From Planctomycetota bacterium (GTDB lineage Bacteria; Planctomycetota; UBA11346): DNA of 12,526 bases. Shown one piece after another: positions 6,450 to 12,526 of the stretch (position 1 is its first letter; each line of letters starts with the position of its first letter). Position numbers and translations under genes: made by a program. The stretch covers positions 1 through 12,526 of the forward strand of contig CANETI010000024.1 of assembly GCA_947440715.1 (NCBI GenBank), in the 5' to 3' direction. The notes beneath the pieces were generated by a model that saw only the letters and a program-made list of their open reading frames with translations, made no database searches and was not told the origin of the DNA.

Positions 6450-7901
6450 ATGTCTGAATATCTGTGTTTATCTCGCTTGCTCACGGCGGTTAGCGTTACG
6501 CCATGTTTACTGCTCGCTTTGCTGAGCGGTGTCGTGGCGGCAGAGCGAAAACCCAATATTTTATTCGTGTTATCGGATGACCACAGTTATCCGTACTTGG
6601 GTTGCTATGGCAGCAAAGAAATGAAAACGCCTAATCTTGATCGTCTTGCAGCCGAAGGCGCGCTGTTTCATCGCATGTTTACCGGTGCACCGCAATGCGT
6701 GCCATCAAGGGCCACGTATTTGACTGGGCGCTCAGCCGTGGCTTGTCGCATGACGCGATTCAGTTCACCATTACCCAAAGATGAAATTACCTTTCCCGAA
6801 TTATTAAAACGTGACGCCGGATATTTTGTTGGGGTTCTTGGTCGTAGTTATCATTTGGATGGTTCGGGCAAACAGCCAGCCGAAACGCAAAAAGTATTTC
6901 AAGAACATGGTCTCAAAACCTTTACTCAACGATTTGACTACGTTGACGCCACGGGTCAGGGAAACATCAGCAAAACCATGGGTGAGTTTTTTGATAAACG
7001 CCCCACCGACAAACCATTTTGCCTGTGGGTTAATTTTAGCGATCCGCATCATCCGTGGAATTCAGGTAAAAATCCACCTGCTCCTGCCTCGGTTACGGTG
7101 CCAGGTTTTTTACCCGATCTACCTGGTGTGCGTAAAGATTTATCAGCCTATATGGGTGAAGTCGAAAGTGCCGATGAAGAATTTCAGCGGGTCATGGATA
7201 TCGTTAAAGCGCGCGCTGGTTTGGAGAATACTCTGGTGATATTTGCCGGCGATAACGGCATGGCTTTTCCGAGTGGCAAAGGATCTTTACACGATCCCGG
7301 TCTACACGTTCCGTTAATTGTGTGGTGGCCAGGCGTGATTAAACCAGGAACGAATTCGAACGCACTGATTTCGGGTGAAGACATTGGCCCTGTGTGTTTG
7401 CAAGCCGCCGGATTGCCGGTGCCTGAGCGCATGAGCGGCGTTGGTTTCCTGCCATTATTACGCGGCGAAGCCTTTACCGAACGCTCACATATCTTCGGCG
7501 AACGCGGCCCTCATGGTAGTGCCACCTTTACCGAGCACACCACCGCGAATGCGGTCGATTACAGCCGCTGTGTGCGCAGTGCTGACTTTAAATTGATCTA
7601 TAACATCACGCCCAATTTGAAATATGCGCCGGTCGACAGTGGTGGTAATCCCAGCTGGAAGGAAATGACAGCGGCCTTCGAAAGCAGCCAACTTGCCAGT
7701 GAATTTAAACAACTCTACTTCACCAGCCCGCGCCCAGTGTATGAATTGTATGACCTGAACAAAGACCCCAATGAATTACATAATCGTTACGGGGAAAAAG
7801 AATTCGCAGCAATCACCATGGGATTAAAGGCCGCATTACAGAAAAAGATGATTCTCGATTACGATTATATTCCGCTACCGGTTGAGCCTGGGAAGAATTA
7901 G
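6450..7901 (+). CDS. Secreted type I sulfatase (formylglycine-dependent)
   Basis: Encodes 483 residues from the ATG at 6450, chosen because it begins a good signal peptide: a hydrophobic stretch (about residues 10-29) ending in VVAA before ERKPNILFVLSDD, the first strand of mature sulfatases. GGAG precedes the ATG by ten bases. The active-site motif is CVPSR (residues 83-87) followed by ATYLTGR; Cys83 must be oxidised to formylglycine by a separate enzyme not present here. Asp43 and Asp44 and the later FAGDNG (about 263-268) are expected metal ligands. It should hydrolyse sulfate esters or N-sulfo groups on carbohydrates outside the cytoplasm. The pattern is closest to the heparan-N-sulfatase-like group as I recall it, but substrate cannot be read from sequence. 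Length is typical. It converges on the Hyi-like gene, with 17 bp between stop codons. Confidence 0.93.
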   Translation: MSEYLCLSRLLTAVSVTPCLLLALLSGVVAAERKPNILFVLSDDHSYPYLGCYGSKEMKTPNLDRLAAEGALFHRMFTGAPQCVPSRATYLTGRSAVACRMTRFSSPLPKDEITFPELLKRDAGYFVGVLGRSYHLDGSGKQPAETQKVFQEHGLKTFTQRFDYVDATGQGNISKTMGEFFDKRPTDKPFCLWVNFSDPHHPWNSGKNPPAPASVTVPGFLPDLPGVRKDLSAYMGEVESADEEFQRVMDIVKARAGLENTLVIFAGDNGMAFPSGKGSLHDPGLHVPLIVWWPGVIKPGTNSNALISGEDIGPVCLQAAGLPVPERMSGVGFLPLLRGEAFTERSHIFGERGPHGSATFTEHTTANAVDYSRCVRSADFKLIYNITPNLKYAPVDSGGNPSWKEMTAAFESSQLASEFKQLYFTSPRPVYELYDLNKDPNELHNRYGEKEFAAITMGLKAALQKKMILDYDYIPLPVEPGKN

Positions 7902-7925
7902 CTACGCTAATAGCCTAGCTAATTC
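7895..7925. terminator. Palindrome containing both convergent stop codons
   Basis: GAATTAGCTA (7895-7904) and TAGCTAATTC (7916-7925) are exact inverted repeats with an 11-bp spacer. Each arm carries AAT TAG, so the sulfatase and the Hyi-like protein both end in Asn-stop encoded by the same palindrome. The position suggests a bidirectional terminator; the arms are AT-rich and no T-run follows, so strength is doubtful. Confidence 0.45.
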
Positions 7926-8872
7926 CCGATGACATCCACCGCGCGGTATGCTGTTATCACGGCTTGCTCGCCTTCTGCGCCTTTGCCCGCGTTACCGTGT
8001 TCCATGCCGATGACACCGTCGTAACCTTTGTCGTGTAGGTGTTGGAAAATGTTGCGGTAATTAATTTCACCCGTGCCAGGTTCTTTACGGCCTGGGTTAT
8101 CGCCGGATTGGAAATAGGCGATTTCATCCCAGCAGGCGTCGATGTTGGCGATTAAATTTCCTTCACTGATCTGCTGGTGATAAATGTCGTACAGTATTTT
8201 GCACGATGGACTGTTCACGGCTTTGCAAATGGCATAGGCCTGATCGCTATAGCGCAAATACGCTCCGCCATGATTCGCGTGCCAATTCAGCGGCTCTAAC
8301 ACCATGGTTAATTCAAACGCTTCTAGGATTTCACTCGCACGTCGCAGTAATTCCACCACGTTGGCGAACTGAAAACCATCGGCTAAACGTGGGCCTCCGC
8401 CTTTATTCCATTTGGGGTCATCAACGTGCTGTTGATCAACCGAACCAGGAACCACGGTCACCCATTTGGCTCCCACTCGTTTAGCGATGTCGACGGAATC
8501 AGTTAATTGTTTGAGAATTGTCGCCCACACGTCTTCATTTTTACGTACGAACACCGGTTTATCGATACTGCCATAAGCAACAAATACCCCCATAGTCATG
8601 CCCAGCTTAGTTAATTCCTGACCTATTTTCGTTTGCATCTCAACCGATTGTTCACCAACGCGATTATCTTCCCAGGCCGTAAAGCCTTGATCGGCGGCAA
8701 AGTTAATTTGGTCGAGGTAGTCCTCGCCGCCTTTGTTTTTAAACATCCCAGGATGCGGTGCATATTTCAGCTTAAACGCGGGTTGCGTACCAACGAGTGG
8801 CAACGTCCCGAGTGGAGCTAATGAAGCGAGGCCTAAAGTGGCGCAACAATGTAAAAAAGTGCGACGTTGCAT
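7919..8872 (-). CDS. Hydroxypyruvate isomerase-like TIM barrel protein with Tat signal
   Basis: Encodes 317 residues of the AP-endonuclease-2-type TIM barrel superfamily. The closest pattern is hydroxypyruvate isomerase: LEPLNWH (192-198), LYDIYHQQ (228-234), FQSGDNPGRKEPGTGEINY (254-272) and GMEHGN (289-294). Glu193, Asp229, Gln255 and Glu291 are in the places expected to hold the divalent metal. Unlike the cytoplasmic enzyme of about 258 residues, this one starts QRRTFLHCC followed by a hydrophobic stretch, a twin-arginine export signal, so it probably folds in the cytoplasm and acts in the periplasm on a sugar or keto acid. Such exported forms are common in planctomycetes and verrucomicrobia. 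GGAG lies eight bases before the ATG. It lies next to a sulfatase, which fits carbohydrate catabolism, but the true substrate is unknown. Confidence 0.87.
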   Translation of the reverse strand: MQRRTFLHCCATLGLASLAPLGTLPLVGTQPAFKLKYAPHPGMFKNKGGEDYLDQINFAADQGFTAWEDNRVGEQSVEMQTKIGQELTKLGMTMGVFVAYGSIDKPVFVRKNEDVWATILKQLTDSVDIAKRVGAKWVTVVPGSVDQQHVDDPKWNKGGGPRLADGFQFANVVELLRRASEILEAFELTMVLEPLNWHANHGGAYLRYSDQAYAICKAVNSPSCKILYDIYHQQISEGNLIANIDACWDEIAYFQSGDNPGRKEPGTGEINYRNIFQHLHDKGYDGVIGMEHGNAGKGAEGEQAVITAYRAVDVIGN

Positions 8873-8988
8873 GTACTGGCTCCAGAGCGGTTAATAAATG
8901 ACGTTCTTATCGCCGCATCCGGCATGCTCAAGCAGTGCCATGAGCGCAAAAACGAGGGGAAAAATGACGGCAAAAGAGCTAGGAAAAT

Positions 8989-9405
8989 TTACTGAATTAA
9001 CTGCGCATCCGCATCCGGTTTCCCTGTTTGCATTTCGCGCGGGGATATTTCGCGGCGTTGAATCCAATAATAATACCCGTCGACGGATCGTAGGCATGCT
9101 CGGCCTTGCCCTGGGTTATTGGGAGTGCTCCAAGCCCACCAATTGTTTCCTTTATTCACGCCGTTGACGACACCGGCGAGGTCTTGGTTGGGGGAATTTA
9201 TGGTAGCTAACGCGGCGGGAATATCGTTATAGTGGATGGCGCGCACGTAATATTCTGCCTGATGGCGCTCTAATTCTTGCATCAGGGCAAGGCGGGCTTT
9301 TTCACAACGGTTTATTTCACTTTGTGTCAGGTTGAAATAAACACCGACAACGATGATCAACAGTAATGCGACCACATAACCGATAACTGTTAAATGACGT
9401 TTCAT
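8989..9405 (-). CDS. Small single-pass membrane protein, unknown function
   Basis: Encodes 138 residues with a short basic start (MKRH), one strong membrane segment at about residues 6-25, then a charged helical stretch (SEINRCEKARLALMQELERH, 29-48) and a Trp/Tyr-rich outer part (NNWWAW, GYYYWIQRRE). This looks like a membrane-anchored protein with its C-terminal part outside the cytoplasm. It lacks the GFTLIE cleavage site of pilins. Two Cys (34 and 104) could form a disulfide. The start is the ATG at 9405, 23 bases after the stop of the upstream gene, with only a weak AGGCGG further up; the short gap suggests one transcript with that gene. I do not recognise the family. It is probably real because length, composition and membrane topology are coherent and it fits the spacing. 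Confidence 0.65.
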   Translation of the reverse strand: MKRHLTVIGYVVALLLIIVVGVYFNLTQSEINRCEKARLALMQELERHQAEYYVRAIHYNDIPAALATINSPNQDLAGVVNGVNKGNNWWAWSTPNNPGQGRACLRSVDGYYYWIQRREISPREMQTGKPDADAQLIQ

Positions 9406-9428
9406 TAAATGTCTATGCCGCCTAAAAA

Positions 9429-10880
9429 CTATTTAACCGTGAATGGAAGAGTGATATTGCCAGCTTTATTATCAGGTAATCCCGTGATAGCGGTTTTAAT
9501 GTGATGTAACCCTGGCGCGAGACGACCGAGGTTGAGCACGATTAATGGACGAGCGACATCTTTGCTAGCGAATGTTGGACGTGATCCCGCCGTAACTGTG
9601 ATGGCTACGGTCACGACACGTTCACTTATTTTCAGATCCGTAACTAAGGTGCCGCTTTCGATTTGGTCGAGAGGAAAACCGCTGAAATTTGGCAGGCGAA
9701 TAAAGACCAGGACATCGTCAGTGGCTTGCAATATTGGTGTTTTCGCGACGACGGCAGTTGCCCACACCGGGATGGCTTGGTCGGAGCGTGTCCAGTTAAT
9801 CGCAGCGATGTTGCTGACTGCTATGGCGGGTAGATCGGGTGGTTCGGTAATGGTTTGACGTACCTCATCATCAATGGGAAAATATTGATACGTTGGCCCA
9901 ATGGTGGACGGCGTTACCGTCACGGTCGCGACGTTGGCTAAGGCAACTTTGCTCTTGTCACTCATCGTGACGGTCATGGCGCTGCTCAAAGCAGGGGGAT
10001 CGGTTAATACCGCGCGTGCGATCAATTCATCCCAACGATTATGTAAATTCGCACTGGTGAGTGCATCATTTTTTGGGGAAATGGAAATATAACTGCGGCC
10101 GCGTGGTTCTTGCACCAACACCGTCATTGGTCGTGGTTGTTCGCCAGCCGGTAAATGATTGCGATAGGAAGCCACATTTCCGACAACCGTGGCGCTGATT
10201 TCACCCCCAGTGGTGGATAAAATCGATTGCTCAATACGTACGGCTGGTTCACCACTGCCGATCAGATATTCATGCAAGGGATATCGCTGTGCTGATGACC
10301 AGGTGCGAATGAGGCGTCCGTCAATCCAGGCATGTTCTTCGGCGCCGATATCGCCACGTGTGGGACCAAGTTTCCAGTTACCACGGACTTGCCCGTTTTG
10401 CAGCGTTGGGTTGCGCAAACCACTCCCGACTTTGGTGAGTGTTTGTTGTTCGGTGTGATAACGCCACACGCTGACGATCCGTTCATCGCTGCCACCAGAT
10501 TCGCTCAATAATAATTCAGGTGCACCATCGCCATCGAGATCAGTTAAAGTGCATGGCCATTCATCACTAAAGCGATGAGGCGCTTGGGCGGTGCTTAATG
10601 GTTGGCGCACAATTTCCTGCCAATCCCCGGCGCGATGGACAAAACAGGCAAAAGCTAAAACTTCGCCGGATTTCGTGTTGACGCCAATGGCAATGCGCGC
10701 GCGACTTTTAAACAGATCGCCAATCATAACCGCACCTTGGTCGTAAATTTGCGCCTTCGCACGATCCGGAGGTGAGGTCATGATGCGTTCGCGAATTAAG
10801 TCATCGAGTGCATCGCCGGCGTAACTGAGCTGACCACTTAGCAAAACAGCAGCCAAGATCGGCAGGATGACCGCGCGCAT
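9429..10880 (-). CDS. Secreted protein with one DxDGDG calcium-loop-like repeat, unknown function
   Basis: Encodes 483 residues. A signal peptide is clear (about 1-21, cleavage after SYA). Residues 114-125 read DLDGDGAPELLL, the classic calcium loop and strand of FG-GAP/VCBS beta-propeller repeats; the surrounding region (about 45-140, with IGDLFKSRARIAIG and VSVWRY) could be a few degenerate blades. The rest is rich in Thr and Val strands without a family I can name; the tail (about 330-483) reads like beta-sandwich domains. GGAGG lies four bases before the ATG, an excellent ribosome site. The upstream minus-strand gene ends 143 bp before it, and a small membrane protein follows closely. The protein is likely exported to the periplasm or outer surface. 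Function is unknown. Confidence 0.75.
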   Translation of the reverse strand: MRAVILPILAAVLLSGQLSYAGDALDDLIRERIMTSPPDRAKAQIYDQGAVMIGDLFKSRARIAIGVNTKSGEVLAFACFVHRAGDWQEIVRQPLSTAQAPHRFSDEWPCTLTDLDGDGAPELLLSESGGSDERIVSVWRYHTEQQTLTKVGSGLRNPTLQNGQVRGNWKLGPTRGDIGAEEHAWIDGRLIRTWSSAQRYPLHEYLIGSGEPAVRIEQSILSTTGGEISATVVGNVASYRNHLPAGEQPRPMTVLVQEPRGRSYISISPKNDALTSANLHNRWDELIARAVLTDPPALSSAMTVTMSDKSKVALANVATVTVTPSTIGPTYQYFPIDDEVRQTITEPPDLPAIAVSNIAAINWTRSDQAIPVWATAVVAKTPILQATDDVLVFIRLPNFSGFPLDQIESGTLVTDLKISERVVTVAITVTAGSRPTFASKDVARPLIVLNLGRLAPGLHHIKTAITGLPDNKAGNITLPFTVK

Positions 10881-10896
10881 AAAGCCTCCATGAGAA

Positions 10897-10917
10897 CATA
10901 CTTACTATGCAAGTATG
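10897..10917. promoter_or_regulatory. Inverted repeat in the leader of the DxDGDG gene
   Basis: CATACTT (10897-10903) and AAGTATG (10911-10917) are exact inverted repeats 7 bp apart, centred 27 bp before the start codon at 10880. The size suits either an operator for a dimeric regulator or a small leader hairpin close to the ribosome site. The symmetry is visible; a regulatory role is a guess. Confidence 0.3.
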
Positions 10918-10973
10918 ATCCGCGTAGGGCAACGTCTGCTTTATTCCTGGGGGCCTAGAAACGATCTCGCGGT

Positions 10974-11006
10974 TTGGTATTGAGTTGGTATTGAGTTGGT
11001 ATCGAG
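10974..11006. repeat. Tandem repeat, three 11-bp units
   Basis: TTGGTATTGAG occurs at 10974-10984 and 10985-10995, and once more as TTGGTATCGAG at 10996-11006. It lies in the 143-bp gap between two minus-strand genes, 17 bp past the stop of the HEWGTFT gene. The array spacing of 11 bp is about one helical turn, so the copies face the same side of the DNA. No function is evident. Confidence 0.75.
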
Positions 11007-11023
11007 GACAACCGAAACGAAGG

Positions 11024-12442
11024 TTAAGGTGTAGCCACTGGATTATTGGCCGCCTGAAGCTGCTCTGGTGTGTGTAAATAGGTCTTGATAAATAACCCAA
11101 TATTATCTTGTGACGCAATGCGTTGCTGATGCATCAGTATGGCATCGCGAAACCGACCGAGATCTAAGTAGGCTTGGTAATCATCGGGCACTTGAATGCC
11201 ATTTGCCCGCAAGACACCGTGATTATACAGTTCGTTTTGTAATTTAATTTGCAGTTCTTGACCACCTGGGTGAAATTCAATGGTTTTTCCGTCCATTTTA
11301 TAAATGTGTTTTTTCTGTGCCGCTTGCCACCACTCACCGCGTGAAATAGGCCCTTTGGTTATGCGGCCAAGAGCGACTTGGTGATTTTTTGTCATCAGCT
11401 CTATACGTCCCATCATGACGCGATTGATTTGCGCAGGACGAGAAAGTGTGAGCGGTAAATAGTGGTCGGTCCACGCCCGAGGAAGGAGAAAGAATAGGCG
11501 CATACCAGGGGCTTGGAAATACGATGCTTCCCAGGTCGCAAGCATGGCGTGGGCTTCATCTGCAAATAAGCCATCGGCGACCAAAGCTGTATGCATATCT
11601 TTTTTTAGCGCTGAGAGCGAAGTGGTCGAATAGGCATGTTCTGTAAATACGGAGGAAATATTATTTATCTGAGTTGTTGCTTGTCCGGCGATGCGACGAA
11701 AGGCGACGAGGTGGTTGGGGCGAATATCAACTAACCATAAATCAGGAATTGTAGTGACGGTTTGCAGGTGTGGCGCCGTTAATTTGCGTACGTTGACCGC
11801 GAGTTGGTCGTTTTCTTGGGAAACAATGAAAGGCGCATCTAATTGTCCTAAGCCACGATAAAATAAATATCGTTCATGTTCATTCCCGACGGTCAAACGC
11901 GCTGCTTCAATCTGCCATGGGGCGATCCAAACTGGGCTGGTGGTTTCGGGTCCATCGACCTGAGTTCCAGTTTTGATCGCTTGCCAGGTCAGCGAGCTTT
12001 TCGTATCTGCGGAAATGGGAGGAATTAATCGCTGTGATCGTAGGCTTACCGGCTCGTCATTAACGGTGGCATCTGCTAACGGATAAAATTGTGATAATAT
12101 GCCACCCGTAAATGATACCGATAAGGTGAACGGGTCTAATTTGGCACCAGGTGGCACATGCACGTACACCACGGGGGTTTCTAAGCGCATGGTGATATTT
12201 GGGGCCAGACGCGGTGACACTTTAACAAATACCGGAGCTAAATCGCCATGTGGCCGGAGGAAGAACGGTAATAAATCATGAACAAAATGTGGCAGTGGCT
12301 CTTCATCCGTATTAATGCCGCCAATGGTGCGTCCATGTGGATCTTGCAGTGAGGTAAACGTTCCCCACTCATGAATAATGAGCGATTCGCTGCCATGCGT
12401 TAGTGAGGTTAGCAGAGTGAGGGTCAGTATGGTGCGTAGCAT
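11024..12442 (-). CDS. Secreted HEWGTFT-type protein, unknown function
   Basis: Encodes 472 residues from the ATG at 12440-12442, preferred because GGAG lies six bases upstream; earlier in-frame ATGs at 12461-12463 and 12446-12448 have poor spacing. A signal peptide covers about residues 1-17 (LTLTLLTSLTHG). The mature protein opens with IIHEWGTFTS (22-31), a stretch I recall from uncharacterised exported proteins of planctomycetes, verrucomicrobia and myxobacteria. The middle has many beta strands (for example TPVVYVHVPPG); a C-terminal block with ATWEASYF, LLPRAWTD, LPLTL and VMMGRIELM is also typical of that group. No enzyme motif is visible. It is the first gene of a minus-strand run of exported proteins; the 84 bp from its start to the window edge show no clear promoter. 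Family recognition is from memory; the role is unknown. Confidence 0.75.
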   Translation of the reverse strand: MLRTILTLTLLTSLTHGSESLIIHEWGTFTSLQDPHGRTIGGINTDEEPLPHFVHDLLPFFLRPHGDLAPVFVKVSPRLAPNITMRLETPVVYVHVPPGAKLDPFTLSVSFTGGILSQFYPLADATVNDEPVSLRSQRLIPPISADTKSSLTWQAIKTGTQVDGPETTSPVWIAPWQIEAARLTVGNEHERYLFYRGLGQLDAPFIVSQENDQLAVNVRKLTAPHLQTVTTIPDLWLVDIRPNHLVAFRRIAGQATTQINNISSVFTEHAYSTTSLSALKKDMHTALVADGLFADEAHAMLATWEASYFQAPGMRLFFLLPRAWTDHYLPLTLSRPAQINRVMMGRIELMTKNHQVALGRITKGPISRGEWWQAAQKKHIYKMDGKTIEFHPGGQELQIKLQNELYNHGVLRANGIQVPDDYQAYLDLGRFRDAILMHQQRIASQDNIGLFIKTYLHTPEQLQAANNPVATP

Positions 12443-12526
12443 GGTCATCTCCGTCACGATCATGATAGAGCGGGTCAGATGAGTTGTGTCACGAGGGTGT
12501 AACGGCGGGAATTACGCTCAGTCGCC

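Noticed and set aside
8891..9097. Minus-strand frame of 68 codons ending in a hydrophobic stretch with a Cys (LLEHAGCG), lipoprotein-like.
   Set aside because: It overlaps the 138-residue membrane protein in another frame, starts without a ribosome site, and the lipobox is poor (His at -3).

Overview
The window reads as chromosomal DNA from the Planctomycetota-Verrucomicrobiota side of the bacterial tree, with Verrucomicrobiota somewhat favoured. The signs are a DUF1552 (HXXSHH) protein, a secreted formylglycine-type sulfatase, a Tat-exported hydroxypyruvate-isomerase-like TIM barrel, a long adenylate-kinase-like protein with a C-terminal extension, and a secreted protein opening with HEWGTFT. 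Base composition is near 50% GC and even across the window. No tRNA, rRNA, CRISPR array, transposase or integrase is visible. The taxonomic call is an inference from gene content.

Layout. (1) 1-1023, plus: 3' part of a DUF1552 gene cut by the window edge. A large imperfect inverted repeat (1064-1163) separates it from the convergent genes that follow. (2) 1217-6207, minus: a housekeeping block read right to left as mnmG, a LOG-family phosphoribohydrolase, an adenylate-kinase-like kinase and xth (exonuclease III). Between kinase and xth lies a rod-shaped inverted repeat (2060-2184) whose G-U pairs favour an RNA read on the plus strand. (3) 6450-7901, plus: a secreted sulfatase, divergent from mnmG. 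(4) 7919-12442, minus: four genes for exported or membrane-anchored proteins, read right to left as an HEWGTFT protein, a protein with one DxDGDG calcium-loop-like motif, a small single-pass membrane protein, and the Hyi-like TIM barrel. The TIM barrel converges on the sulfatase, and one palindrome contains both stop codons.

How the genes fit together. xth is DNA repair, mnmG is tRNA wobble-uridine modification, LOG acts on nucleoside monophosphates and the kinase on nucleotides; apart from the nucleotide theme they need not be linked. The right-hand genes encode envelope or exported proteins, and the sulfatase plus sugar isomerase suggest breakdown of sulfated polysaccharide.

The most unusual item is inside mnmG: a 94-bp near-perfect palindrome (5731-5824) built from an 8-bp unit that contains no stop codon in any of the six frames. 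It is translated in frame as an extra surface-loop peptide, which resembles the Rickettsia palindromic elements in behaviour although the sequence is different. The rod-like inverted repeat at 2060-2184 ranks second.
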